Counted from the first letter of the stretch, positions 1-11,805 are shown. The stretch: 64,000 bases of DNA from Phanerochaete sordida (GCA_019973155.2 BPQB01000002.1:1302001-1366000); one strand, 5' to 3'. Notes: generated by a model not told the origin, from the sequence alone. A program made the numbers and translations.

Positions 1-1113
1 TCAGCGATGGCAGCATCGCGCCCAACGGCTGGAACACCGGCTACATCATCGCGTTCATCGTCATCGGCGTCATACTGCTGCTGCTGTTCATCGGGTGGCA
101 GCATTACCTGGAGAAGATCCACTCCGACCCGGACCTGGCGGCTCGAGCAGCGACTAAATGGTACCTGGCGCCGCCACTCATGAAGCTGTCCATCTGGACA
201 CGCATGAAAGGGCGCATGGCGGTCATGCTTTGCATTGCGTTCGTGGAGTGGTGCAGCTTCTTCAGCTGGATGCTCTGGGTTCAGGTGCGGATACTTCTAG
301 CCACACCAGCATATTATGCTCACGGTTTTACTCCAGCTCTACTATCAGAATTACCTCCTCCTGACCCCAGTCTTGACCATGATCCGCCTGATACCGATGT
401 TTATCACCGGCTGCATCTGCAACCTCGTCGTCGCACTTGTGATTGGGCGCGTCGACGTCGTGTTCCTCATCAGTGCGTGTGCCCCTGCGTATCGCATTTG
501 GCCTGCCTCACGCCCATTTCAGTCTTCGGCACGATCCTGACGGCGACCGCGAACCTGCTCTTCGCGGTCATCAAGGTGCACGCGCCGTACTGGGCCTTTG
601 GCTTCCCCGCCGCGATCGTGTCCGTGGTCGGCGCCGACTTCGTGTTCGCCGCCGGCACGCTCTTCGTCGCGAAGATCAGCCTGCCGCACGAGCAGAGCCT
701 CGCGGGCGCGCTCTTCCAGACGATGACCCAGGTGCGCCCCGCCCTCTTTCACACACCGCACGCCGCTCACGCGCCCGCAGCTCGGCTCGTCGTTCGGCCT
801 CGCGATCACGACGATCATCTTCAACTCGGTGCTCACGAAGGAGTCGCGCGCGGCGGGCGTCGCCGTCGACAAGTCGGGCACGAACGCGCCGCGCGCCGCG
901 CAGCTCGACGCGTACCGCGCCGCGATGTGGGGCGGCTTCGCGTTCGGCATCCTCGGCGCGGTCCTTGCGGCGCTCTTCCTGCGCCACGTCGGCATCGTCG
1001 GCCACCGCGGGGACGTGGACGCCCTGATCGACGACGAGGCGACCGCGCATGCTGTCGGCGAGTTCCGCGCGGGCGACGATGGCGACGAGAAGGACGCGGA
1101 GAAGCCGCAGTAG
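1..1113 (+). CDS. MFS transporter, 3' part (5' end outside window)
   Basis: The C-terminal part of a major facilitator superfamily transporter. Exons read <1-284, 337-472, 523-731 and 781-1113, with reading starting at base 3 and the frame kept across three GT-AG introns of 49-52 nt. Several hydrophobic helices are visible (a first one around bases 30-110, then LLTPVLTMIRLIPMF, LTATANLLFAVIKV, FAFGILGAVLAALFL), followed by a short acidic hydrophilic tail rich in D and E. The layout resembles fungal drug/multidrug-type MFS proteins, which act in the plasma membrane. The N-terminal half, with the signature loops, lies outside the window, so the substrate cannot be inferred. The MFS call is firm; the subfamily is inference. 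Confidence 0.8.
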
Positions 1114-1847
1114 CGCGGTTGGCTCTTCGACATAGACTGTTCACGCATTCATCACGCACACACTCCTCACGGGCATTACGACGCACCACCACTTAGACAA
1201 TCCTTACATCTATCATCCACATAAGTAATCCTACACTCACAAATTGTATGCATCACGGCCACAAGCAGACCACTGATTATGTTCCCGAACGCTGCATGCA
1301 GACAGCCACACCCTATAATAAACTGGGTACGACACCCTTGTTCCGACCTCGGAGCGCACGCTTTGTCTCCTGGGTCTGGGCGTACTGCACCGCAGGCACC
1401 ATTCGAGCCTTCATAGCAGCGAGTCAACCTCCTCGCGTATTTCGCCTGCACACCAATCTGTAGATAGGTGGGCACGCCAATGGCCGACGAGGCATGCCGA
1501 AGTGGCTCCTCGGAGCCTGCTGGCGCTCCGCTTGGGGGACAGCAAAAGTAAATGGATCGCGAAGCCCATGAAGGCGTAGATGTCACTCAATATATTGCAC
1601 ACCAGAGCACAGGTCTATAGATCACTTGTGCGAAGTAGTGAGAGGCACGGCGATGATCCTTGCTGGCTGGAGATGCCGCGCAAACATGACCTTTGGGGAA
1701 CGACGTCATACAACACAAGCGCTCATAATGGAGCTGCGCTGTGTATAAAGACCACCAACGACGTAGGCAGTCGCAGCATACATTCTGCTTGAAGACGCAC
1801 GCAACACCAACGCAAACACTGCCGTATTTCCCGCTGAACAAGATACC
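1114..1847. other. intergenic, 3' UTR of MFS gene and promoter of next gene
   Basis: No convincing coding region on either strand. The right end holds a TATA box for the gene at 1848. Short open frames here have no protein-like composition. Confidence 0.5.
1744..1749 (+). promoter_or_regulatory. TATA box
   Basis: TATAAA about 100 nt upstream of the ATG at 1848 and on the same strand. It supports a real transcription unit there. Confidence 0.45.
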
Positions 1848-2312
1848 ATGAGCCGTGACGCCACCTACGAAACGAGCAACTACCCACCGAGCAACGACTG
1901 TGAGTTCTCCCGTTCCTCCGACGCATATCCCATATCAGACCGAGGGCCAGCGCTGATCCAGGACGGAACAGCTACTTCGTCCGGGGGCTACGGATCCTCA
2001 CAGAACCCGTATTCAGATTCCAAGCAACGTGGGCGCGCCGAGGACAGCTCCGGGGGCCTCATCGACCAATCCGTGACAGGCGGACCCATTGGAGAGGAGA
2101 TCGAGGATGCCAAGCAGGGCAAGGATGCGTCAACGAGGGAGGAGTTTGCACGCGAGGCCAAGCGGGACTTTGGCGTGGAGAGCAGCCAGGGCCTGAACCC
2201 GTACGGCCAGCACCCGGACAATCGAAATGAAGCGGGCGACATGCTGGCCTCGCGCTACACCGATATGAGGGGCAGGGACTTTGAGAAGGGAGCGTCGATG
2301 GAAGACGCATAG
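1848..2312 (+). CDS. small hydrophilic protein of unknown function
   Basis: A single open frame of 154 codons with an upstream TATAAA. The protein is very hydrophilic and probably disordered: it is rich in S, G, D, E, Q and N, and has no signal peptide, membrane segment or cysteine pattern. The C-terminal half (GKDASTREEFAREAKRDFG) could form a charged helix. I do not recognise a family. Such composition is common in fungal stress-related disordered proteins, but that is only a resemblance. No intron is needed. It lies between an MFS gene and MUB1 on the same strand. Confidence 0.5.
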   Translation: MSRDATYETSNYPPSNDCEFSRSSDAYPISDRGPALIQDGTATSSGGYGSSQNPYSDSKQRGRAEDSSGGLIDQSVTGGPIGEEIEDAKQGKDASTREEFAREAKRDFGVESSQGLNPYGQHPDNRNEAGDMLASRYTDMRGRDFEKGASMEDA

Positions 2313-2790
2313 GCCCGTGCTGTGATGTCGGAAGAGTCGTGTATGTTGTACAATAGAACGAACCTTTGGGATGCTGGGTGCATGGCGGACCAGAAGCGCG
2401 GTGACTGTCGCAGCCAGGCCGACGAGGGCACGCGGAGATCGTTTATTAATGAATGGCCCGCGACAGCTGTGTCGATGAGACGAGGTGAGGGAAAATTTGG
2501 AGGGCGATGTTTCCTTCTGGCCGAGGAGCAGCTGCCAGCAGCTGGGCTTGCGGAGGCAGAAGGCGCAGACTGAGAGAACGGGAACAAAGCGCGCGCCTGC
2601 TAGGCGTTTGCCACTTTGGCCACGGCCAAACAGAGCCAAACAGACGTCTCAGTCAGATCGGGGTCGGCAGCGGGACTACATTACCAACATCGACGACGAC
2701 GGGGACGAGCACGACACTTTCGACGACCTCTACAAATATCTGGATTTCACTCGCTAGTATCCCCTACAATCCCTTCTACGACGTCTCGCC
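2313..2790. other. intergenic, probable MUB1 promoter and 5' UTR
   Basis: About 480 nt without a supportable gene. The pyrimidine-rich stretch near 2750-2785 fits a fungal leader just upstream of the MUB1 start. Confidence 0.45.
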
Positions 2791-5754
2791 ATGCGCGAAT
2801 CCAACTTCGCCTTTCCAGCCCAGAGTCGGGCTTGTGTCTGCATCACATCCCAGCTCTACGACCGCAGAGGTGAGTGTTGCTTCGCCGTTCATACCCCTCG
2901 AACAAGCCCTGACTCTTCTGCAGCTCTCGACACCAACGTGCCACTACCATTATACAACTCATTGTCACACCTAACCTATCTCACCTCCACTTCCCCACGG
3001 ATTCGCGAGATCATGACCATGGACGGCGGTCTGGAACGACTCGTCAGAATACTGCACGAATTCTGCTTGTGTCCTCCACCGCCACAAAACGACGCTATCC
3101 TGTACGGCCTGTCCTCCCCCACCGCGCACCCACCCAAGCTCGTTCCAACCCTCAACCCCAAGTCATACGACAAGCAGGCCGCCTATCGTTTCTCCCTCGC
3201 CTTCCAGTCTGTGGTAAACATTGGAGTTCGAGGGAGCGAGCAGATACGTGGGCGCGTGGTGCAAGCGGGCACGCTTGAGGTGGTTGGATGCATCCTAGAG
3301 GCTTGGCTCGCCAGCAAGGGGTTCGCTGTGGGGCCGTCGACCTCTGCAGGGGGCATGCACCGAGAGTCGAGGGAGCAGCGTCTGGCTAGACGAGCAGCCC
3401 AGGCGGAGTTGAAGCAGCGGGAGCAGGCTGCGGCACTCGCTCGAGCGTTGCAGAGGCAGGTTGCTGCTGCGGACCGTACGATCAGGGCGGAAAGAACAGT
3501 GCAAACACCAGAGGTGCGTGTACTTCATCGTGCATACTTGCATGCACTCACTGTGGCGCAGGAGGACTTGATGGACGTCGAGCCTTCGACAAGCGGCAGA
3601 CGGCCGAGCTCACGAGACACCGACACTTCTACAGAACCATCATCTAACACTACCCCAGCTGGATCGAACACGCCGACGGGCAGCGTCATCGTCCCAGCAC
3701 AAGCACGAGACCGGAGTGGTACCATTATAGCAAGACCTGTGTGGGATCAGACGTCTACGCAAGCCACAGGCGGACATCATCGCGGGCGAACACTGCGTGC
3801 CCGCCCCTCTGTTGCCCCAGCATCGGATGTTCCCACCGCTTCACATTCTACGGACAACTCTCGCCCGGACACCGAGACCGAGGATGACGGTGATATCGAC
3901 ATGGATGTGACCCGAGACAGTGACGCGCCCGTCTCAGGCGCCTCATCCCCCGAACGACGCAATCCTTCGCCGGACGCGTCTACTGTTCGTGACACAGCCA
4001 CCCACCCTCGTCGAGCCGTCGGTATAGTCTCGGACACTGTGCCTCCTGCCGCCGGCGCATCGCTGGACATGAACACCGACGCCCACATTATCATCAGTGA
4101 CCAGGCTGTCCCTGTAGATGGCGTCGATGTGGCAGATGGTATCGTGTCCCTAGAGACAAACGACGACTTCGCGATGGGTGCCCCTCCTGGTGCGCCCGGC
4201 GCCATCAACGGTGCTCTGAGAGCTGACGTCGCAGCGGCAGGCGAGCGCACTCCCCGCGCGGGTACAATCACCCTTCCCATGACCACTCCAACCCAGATCC
4301 CCCCACTGCCTGCTACGGCTCGAGCCCGCGCTACCGAGGCCGGCGGCACCACGGAGCGTGCTCGCGGTACACAAACTCCGAACGGTAGAACTGCCGCTAC
4401 CACCGGTTCACACCACCATCACCATCATCGCGACTCGGATTCGGGCCCGTACAGGGACGAGGACGTCTTGCTTGCGCTGCAGCTCCTCGCGTACCTTAGC
4501 AAGTACCCCCATGTCAGACAAGCTTTCTACAAGCAGCGACCCTCCTTCCATCCGGCGACTCTTCAACAGGACCCGAACAACAACGAAGACTGGTGGAAGA
4601 ACCAGGCTTCGTCCAGCTCAAACAAGCAGGCCACTGCGCCTGCCCCCGCTAAGGAGACCAATGCCTTTATGAAGGCGTTCAACTCAGCGACAGGCCGTGG
4701 GAAGGAGAAAGAGAAGGAAAAGGCGACTGCAACCCCCGGCATCTCTCCCGCTTCCAGCTCTTCGTCCACCGTCGTCGGATCATCCACGCCTCAACCCCGA
4801 ATGACGAACGTGTTCTCTCTCGTGGAGCGCTTCACCTACCGACCTAGCTCATCTGAGCTCGAGGGGCCGAACCCGCCGCCGACGCTTCCCCCGGAGATCC
4901 AGTATTGGGCGGGTGTCATCATGCGCAACGCATGCCGCAAAGACGACCAACAGGGAGGTATCAGACAATGTGCAAACAGTGAGTGATCCATGACATACTG
5001 TTGCGTATGATGCATTAATCTTGTTCCGCCAGTGATGTGTGGAAAATGGGAGTCGTTCCCTCGCGAATTTGCTAAATGCCGCCGCTGTCGGAAGGCGAAG
5101 TACTGCGGAAAGGAGTGCCAGAGCATCGCATGGAGCGAGGGGCACCGCTTCTGGTGCAGCGCAAAGGACAACGACGACGATGCGGATCGCGAGAACAACG
5201 GCGAGAGCTCGCGTGCGGGCGGCTCGGGCTCTGCCAGCGCATCTGCCAACCGCGCAGAACGCCGTGCGGCACGCGAACAGGAGCGTGCAGCGCGGCTGGA
5301 AGCACGGGTCGTCGAAGAGTTTGGCGAAGCCCGCGCACCGACTCGTACCGTCGCAGTTCCCGAAGCGATTGCCGCTGCAGCCGTCACCGCGACTCCGCCT
5401 GCGAACGGCGATGCGACGCGCCAACGGGCAGGCGGTGGCAACTGGTCGTTCAGCCCATTGACCATTCGCCGGCCTCGCATGCGTGCCGACGACGGTGCGG
5501 CGAACCCCAACGAGCCCCAGGATGCACGCACGATCTCGATCCGGTATAGAGGGGCTAATGGCACGACCACTGTTCCTGTCAACGCCGCGGCAGACATGGA
5601 CCTGCCTCCCGACGTCAGGCAGCATCTCCAGCAGCTTCTGCAAGGCCAGCGGGGAGAGGATCAGCAGCGCGCCAACAGCCCCGCGAATGCTGCGTCCGGG
5701 GAGGGCACCAGTGTCTCTGGAGACAACGGCGACGACCCGATGGTCATCGGGTAA
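2791..5754 (+). CDS. MUB1: MUB1/samB family MYND zinc-finger protein
   Basis: Exons 2791-2869, 2924-3513, 3562-4978 and 5033-5754 give 935 residues. The 48-nt intron 3514-3561 is in frame, so it is the least certain. The N terminus (MRESNFAFPAQSRACVCITS, then YLTSTSPRIREIMTMDGGLE) is the conserved helical region of the MUB1/samB family. A long disordered S/T/P-rich middle follows, then a MYND finger at about residues 692-735 (QCANMMCGKWE, CRRCRKAKYCGKECQ, EGHRFWC) and a disordered tail. The MYND finger only becomes complete when the last intron is removed. In yeast, Mub1 works with the E3 ligase Ubr2 to drive turnover of the proteasome-gene activator Rpn4; in Aspergillus, samB affects morphogenesis. 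The role here is inferred from the family. A natural run of six histidines lies at bases 4411-4428. Confidence 0.9.
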
Positions 5755-6217
5755 TGGGATGGACCTTTCCTTGCTTGCACATACTCCTGTCTACTCCCGC
5801 ACTACACAGACTACATATCCACGTTATCATCCTCTTGGGAGTTTCCCTCCGGTGTTCCCTTTCCGCGATGTCCATTTATTTCCCTTCACCCATTAGTCGT
5901 CGTTTGTCGTCGCTGCTCGCTCGTCACGTACCCGGTCTTGTTCGCAACATCTTCTGGCTTTCTGCATCACCGACAACATCACTGTAGCCTACACGCATTT
6001 CTGTACATAGAGTACAATCTACCTCGATACCTCCTCCGCCGTGAGTGACCGAACGCACGGCCGAAGGGCGAGCGCTCTCGCCACAAACGCTTCTCGAGGG
6101 TTCCAGCACGTGGCGGGCGTGTTTGCGCCGTACAAATAATGCGCTCAGAAAACGGTTCGGGCTGTCTCGCGCACTCTCACCGTCCGTCACCCGTCCGCTC
6201 AACCCCAGGCTCGACAA
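5755..6217. other. intergenic between MUB1 and HSP10
   Basis: MUB1 3' UTR on the left and HSP10 promoter on the right. It contains a near-consensus heat-shock element at 6091-6103 and an adjacent CACGTG at 6107-6112, and no coding region. Confidence 0.5.
6091..6103 (+). promoter_or_regulatory. heat-shock element-like site upstream of HSP10
   Basis: TTCtcGAGggTTC matches the three-unit TTCnnGAAnnTTC heat-shock factor site with one mismatch (GAG for GAA). It lies about 115 nt before the HSP10 start codon, as expected for a chaperonin gene. Confidence 0.5.
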
Positions 6218-6701
6218 ATGGTGCGTCGCCCTCCCCTGCCCCGCCAGCACGCTGCTCACCCACGCGCTGCAGGCTGCCCAGGCTACCTTCAAGTCCATCA
6301 AGGCCCTCGTGCCCCTCTTCGACCGCGTCCTCGTCCAGAAATTCAAGCCCGAGACGGTACGTGCCCGCGCCCTGACGTCGCTGCCCGCCCGCTGAGCGGC
6401 GCCCTGCGCACAGAAAACCGCGAGCGGCATCTTCCTGCCCGCCTCTGCGACGAGCAACCCGCTGCCCGAGGCGACCGTCATCGCCGTCGGCCCCGGCGCG
6501 CCCAACAAGGACGGCAAGGTCATCCCGACGACCGTGAAGGCCGGCGACCGCGTGCTGCTGCCGGGCTGGGGAGGCAACTCAATAAAGGTCGGCGAGGAGG
6601 TGCGTGTGCCCGCTGTGCCCGCGTGCGACGGCTGCTGACGCGCTGCGCAGGAGTACTTCCTCTACAAGGACTCCGAGATCCTCGCGAAGATCGAGGAATG
6701 A
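6218..6701 (+). CDS. HSP10: 10 kDa mitochondrial chaperonin (GroES/HSP10)
   Basis: Exons 6218-6220, 6282-6356, 6414-6599 and 6651-6701 give 104 residues, the normal co-chaperonin length. The sequence carries the family core: LVPLFDRVLVQKFKPE, SGIFLPASA, PEATVIAVGPG, the mobile-loop region, GDRVLLPGWGGN and EYFLYKDSEILAKIEE. HSP10 caps the HSP60 barrel in the mitochondrial matrix. The first coding exon is only the ATG. The next splice acceptor could be 6281 (chosen) or 6272, the latter adding three residues (AAQ) after Met. A heat-shock-like element sits upstream. Identification is secure; only the extreme N terminus is uncertain. Confidence 0.92.
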
Positions 6702-9395
6702 GCAGCCCGCCCCGCGCGGCCTGCAGTACCACATATCAGCTGGCGTCGGGTTGGCTGTCTGACCAACGGGACAAAAGTTCACTACTTCACCTTGCATTCT
6801 ACACTTGTGCTAATATCATCTGTCGTCGTGCTTTGCTTGCAATATGTTTCCCTCTCCAAACGCAATGAACATCCCCCACTTTCCGGAAGCTCTGTGCGTG
6901 CACGTCGCGGCGGCAAGCGTGCAAACGCGTCGTGAGATCTTCGTCAGTTTGTCGGTATCTCGTCTCGTGTGCGATTCACAAAGCGATGACCTGGCGATCT
7001 ACAGTTGAGTTGTAAATGGTGCGAGTACTCAATTGACCGAACGTATGTCCGCTGTGTGGTCAGTGTATGGATCAACTCACCGTCATCGCCCGCCTATAAA
7101 GTGTCTGTCCTCCCGCCAGGCTACTGCAGGCTCGCTTAGCAGACTTTTGCTCCAGATGGGGATACCTTCTGATCCCTGCCTGACTTCTCGCTGACTGCGC
7201 AAGACAAAGACTTCAAGTCGCCGCTTCCTTCGGTGCGCTACTTACTTTCTTTTTGGTGTGTTATTCACTGAGCCACGGCATAGCTATAGGGTTCGAGGGG
7301 CATGCAGGGGTGGCACTGCTCGAGAGCTGTGAGGCAGAACCAGAGCTCTTCGTCATCTAGAAGGCGGCCACGCTTACGTACCTAACAAGCTCGAACACTC
7401 GTCTATTTCGATCCTCTGCTGGACGGCGTTCGGCGTTGCTTTGGTTGGAGGATAGCTGTAAGTTTCGGGTCCTGTCCTTGGTAGATGGTCTGCTGAGGGG
7501 CGAACTAGCTGAAAGTTCAGTCGTCTGGCCAGAGCTTGGAAGGGCGAGCGTGGTGGCCTCGGGGAGCGTGCTCCCGCTGTCGCCGAGCCCTCAAGGCCTC
7601 AAGACACCGTCGCTCGGGTCGCGTGTGCAAAATATGCAGGACATGAGTGGGAAAGTCCGTAGGCTTGTCACCGTCTCACGTGCATGCTCTGAACTTCTTC
7701 ACAAGCACGGCCCTCGAGACTACTTTTCTTTCCGCTCGCCGTCCCTTCGCCTGTCTCTTCGCATGAGAAATCGCCCCGGTCCGATTGGCTGCTATTCTCG
7801 CAGCTGCCAGTATCCTATCGCACCGGTGCGCGAAGGCGAGGCGGCCGCATGCGTGTCGCATGAGGGAGGGAAAGCGGGCCCGCAAGCTGAGGACGGCAAC
7901 TCCATCGGCAAAGATGGTGGCAATTACACCTGGCCAGGGCGTAGCGTGTCTCAGGAGAATTTCTGCCCATGTGAGGTTAGTGCTGGAAGCAGGCTTTTCC
8001 TCAGCTGATTCGCCGCTGCACGGCACATTGGCACCGCGGATGCGATCCTTCACGAGTTTATTGCGTATATGCTGACGCTCGTACGTTCTTCATCCGCGCA
8101 TTCAGGGCAAGATCACCCACGGTTCGAAGAGGGTGTTCCTCAACTTTGTTTATGGTTGTGGTGTAGCTGGCGCCCGCGCACAATTCTCAGTTCAGAGCCA
8201 CGTTGACAAGCGTACGTCGACCTGCTTCTCTCTAATGTCCCCACTTTGTCTGAAACCCGGCAATTCACTCAGAATCACACGACAGCCCTTGGAGACCGAG
8301 CCGCAACCGAGGAATCCCGCTTCGTGCAAACACAAATGCAATACACTGGACCATACAAAGCATGCTCGGGTCCCGCGTTTGAATTACTTCTCTCACGTCT
8401 TCCGCCTATATTTGCCATGGTTCATGGGAACTGACGACCTGTGAAGAGTAGACGTCACTTAACAAGGCCGACGAAACCTAGAAGGCCCACGGGCAACACC
8501 ATTCAATTTCGCATCACCTTCCGGCCCTGTTTACACGCTGTGTCTTCTCCAGTTCCGGTACCAAGCCGCACTTTACGAGGACCTGTCGTTCCTTCGGAGC
8601 CGCCTTTTTCTTCAAGTCGATCGACGTACTATCTGCCAGTCTATGACTAACCGCAGATTTTGCGCGAGAAAAATTGGCCAACGGCCAGGGCAAGCCAAAA
8701 CTCGGAGGCACTAGGGCCATAGCTTGTCTGTTGCCGCTGGAAGGCCCGTGGGCTGCCGTTCGGGCCACGAGTTTTCATGTCATCGTCATTGTGAGCAGGT
8801 GGGTGCTTCCGTTCCGCCAGGCACGAAGCGCCAGGCCTCCGTTCCGTGTACTGACTTTTGTGGCCACGCAGTTTGGAAACCGCGCGACCACGCACGCTCT
8901 CGGACGCAGAACGGTTCGACAGTCCGCGCGAGTATCGATCGCCGCAAAAGGACGCCTCAAATCCCTCGCCCGCGATTCGCACCCGCTATCTAGGGCCGAT
9001 TTGGATGTGCGCAGGCACCGGGGACGCTCGCTGCTGCGTGGTCTGTGCCGGTTGTTCAGATCCTTCGGCTAGGTCGATCAGCTGGGGGCGAGGCGTTACC
9101 AAGAGAGCGTCTCTGGGGAGGGCGTCCCGCTCTTTGCACACCATTCTCCCGTTTTAGCCGCAATGTCAGTGAAAGTTCGTGTCGCCCTGCAGAAGTCTGA
9201 CCGCGAATGGCAGAACTCGTCGACGACCATTGCCCCGAGAAGCGCGACAACGCTCTCTCGTCGCTCCTCAGAACACTCCCTGTGACGTGCTAGACTGCTG
9301 CCGGTACTGTGGCATGGCGAAAAGGCCGTCAAGGAGAAGTATAAAAGGATAGAGAGGACAGGCTGCAAACACAGCGGGCAAGCACACTGTACAGG
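6702..9395. other. 2.7 kb gap without a supportable gene
   Basis: No open frame here shows protein-like composition, a recognisable domain or consistent splicing. The longest (7436-8008, +) reads as low-quality translation. An isolated TATAAA at 7095-7100 could mark a non-coding transcript, but nothing else supports that. The right end is the oxalate decarboxylase promoter. Confidence 0.4.
9340..9347 (+). promoter_or_regulatory. TATA box of oxalate decarboxylase gene
   Basis: TATAAAAG lies 56 nt before the ATG at 9396, on the same strand. The spacing fits a TATA-driven, inducible fungal secreted-enzyme gene with a very short 5' UTR. Confidence 0.6.
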
Positions 9396-11448
9396 ATGCC
9401 GTCCAGCAGACCCTCTCTAGCCTCTCTCGCCTCGTTCCTCGCGGTCATAGGCTTTGCGTGCTTAGCACCTGCGGCGTTTGCCGCTCCCCTGTCCTCGCCC
9501 ACACCAAACAGCATTCTCTCCGTTGTTCCCGCCTCCGCAACGGTCGCTCCTGCGCCAGAGGATGCTAACGGCATCCTCTGGACAGAGACGAGCGATGTCA
9601 TGCCGGAGCCTCAGCGGGGCTCGTTGGGCACCAATATCCTTGGCCCACAGAACGTCCCCCTTGACCTGCAAAATGCAGACCTCCTTGCTCCGCCGAGTAC
9701 TGATGCCGGCACCGTGTAAGTATTGCGCCTTGCTTATTGATGACTGCGATGCTGACGGCGGATCGGCTCTGACAGAGGCAACGTGAAGTGGCCGTTTAGC
9801 CTGAGCCCGAACCGGCTACAGACGGGCGGATGGGCAAGGCAGCAGAATGGTTGGTGCAGTAGACGTGCTCCTACCGCGACAAATCACTCACGCGCTAGGT
9901 TACAGTCAACGTAATGCCAATCGCTACGGAAATGGCTGGAGTCGACATGCGCCTGGAGGCAGGTGCTATCAGGTAGGTCCCTTGCTGTGGTGCGACACCA
10001 TTCGCGCATTGACGCATGCATTCCAGGGAGCTGCATTGGCACAAGACTGCAGAGGTATTTTGCTTTGAGCTGTCTGTTGTACATGCTATAAACTGACGTT
10101 GTGGCAGTGGGCATTTATTCTCAACGGCTCTGTGCAGATAACTGTTATCAATCCCAACGGCCAGAACTACCTCGCTACCTTGGTAAGGGCTTGCGTTCGC
10201 CTGCGAGTACCCGTTTCAACCGGACACCTCTCCCTCAGAACCCGTCCGACATATGGTATTTCCCGGCCGGTGTGCCGCACTCCATTCAAGCGACTGCAGA
10301 CAACCCGGCGGGCTCGGAGTTCCTGCTCGTCTTTGACTCCGGCGACTTCAGCGAAGACTCGACGTTCCTGGTACGCCGCTTCCGCGCCTCGTGCTGCCCG
10401 GGTCTATGGATCGCTGACATACTGCAGCTCACCGATTGGCTCGCGCACGTTCCAAAGGAGGTCCTGGCCAAGAACTTCCAGACAGACATCTCGGCCTTTG
10501 ATGAGATCCCTGGAAAGGAGCTGTACATCTTCCCCAGCGGTACGCTCCAGTGTCCCGGGTGCCAAGCCGTGCTTGGCGCTGACGTTGTGGCGTTCCAGAC
10601 CCGCCAGCAGACGACGCGGTAGCTGTGCCCAGCCCTCAGGGTACCGTCCCGGCGTCCGAAGCGTTCTCCTTCGAGTTCTCCAAGGTGCCACGCACCCCGC
10701 TCGCCGGCGGCTCCGTCCGGATCGTCGACTCGACGACCTTCCCGATCTCGACGACCATCGCTGCTGCGGAAGTCATCGTCGACCCGGGTGCTATGCGTGA
10801 GCTGCACTGGCATCCGTCTCAGGATGAGTGGAGTTATTACATGTAAGTTTAATCTCGCAACGTGAGAATCATTCACTGATTTTACTAGTGAGGGCGCTGG
10901 GCGTATGACGGTCTTCGCCTCCAGCGGACAAGCTAGAACGTTCAACTATGGGGTAAATAGTGTCTTCGTACAAAGCCGACCAATGTGCTGATCTATGTTG
11001 TATAGGCTGGCGATGTTGGTCAGTAGTACTCATGCGCTCTTCGATTATTGGTCACTTACACTCCTAAAAGGTTACGTTCCCGCATCGTTCGGTAAGTGAT
11101 GTGCTCAGTGCAGAAGAGTGGGCTCTAATATACGGCTTTCAGGGCATTATATTGAGAATACGGGCACCACGCCACTGCGCTTCCTAGAGATCTTCAAATC
11201 TGGTATGCTGCCTCGAACTCCATGATCTTTACAATCACTGACTCCTTTACCCAGATCGCTTCCAGGATATCAGTCTTCAGCAGGTAAGCTTGCCTTCCGG
11301 TCTCGTGTCGTGCCGGTGTGCTCACAGTCCGTAGTGGCTGGCGCTCACGCCACCCGCGCTGGTCAAGGCGCATCTCAATCTCGATGACGAAACCATCGCC
11401 CACTTCAACAAGACGAAGAACACGGTCATCGGACCCTCCAAAGCGTGA
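9396..11448 (+). CDS. oxalate decarboxylase (secreted bicupin)
   Basis: Fourteen exons: 9396-9715, 9776-9849, 9906-9972, 10027-10054, 10108-10182, 10239-10370, 10428-10539, 10623-10842, 10889-10952, 11006-11018, 11071-11091, 11143-11202, 11255-11283 and 11335-11448, giving 442 residues. A signal peptide ([19 protein letters not shown]) indicates secretion. Cupin 1 has [15 protein letters not shown] and [10 protein letters not shown]; cupin 2 has [19 protein letters not shown] and YVPASFGHYIEN. Each provides the His-His-Glu-His manganese ligands of the family. [12 protein letters not shown] matches the active-site lid loop of Bacillus OxdC (SENS), whose Glu is the proton donor. The enzyme turns oxalate into formate and CO2, which protects wood-decay fungi from their own oxalate. 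Two exons are only 13 and 21 nt. It is tail-to-tail with STAND copy A. Confidence 0.95.
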
Positions 11449-11805
11449 TAAGCGGATTGCAGTTTGACTTCATATACCCACTTTCTCCAAGGATGTAGAC
11501 TTCTACGTCGAGTTCTGTGTACATTATACCATTTTTTCTCTGCGTCACAATCAGGCACATGGAAAGCCCCTGCTACTGCAGTCGGAATGATTATAGACTA
11601 AGCACTCGTCCAGCTGGAATGTTGCGAGCCAGGCTGCCGAGATCCATGTCGCGTGTGCCAAAGATGGCTAGGACTGATGGGTAGGTTTTTATGGTTGATG
11701 ATACCAGATACTCTAACGAGCTATGATCGTTCTCGCAGTATTAGGATTACCGACGACGATAAGCAAAAGTATGCACAGATCCGTGAGGCCGGTATGTACA
11801 GAACA
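11449..11805. other. convergent 3' region between oxalate decarboxylase and STAND copy A
   Basis: About 360 AT-richer nucleotides between two converging genes. I see no gene or repeat. Confidence 0.5.

Noticed and set aside
7436..8008. 190-codon open frame on +
   Set aside because: No recognisable motif, mixed composition and no upstream signal.
8110..8125. tRNA-like GGTTCGAA T-loop match
   Set aside because: No matching acceptor stem, D-arm or anticodon arm could be folded around it. Other GGTTCGA matches (7288, 39692) fail in the same way.
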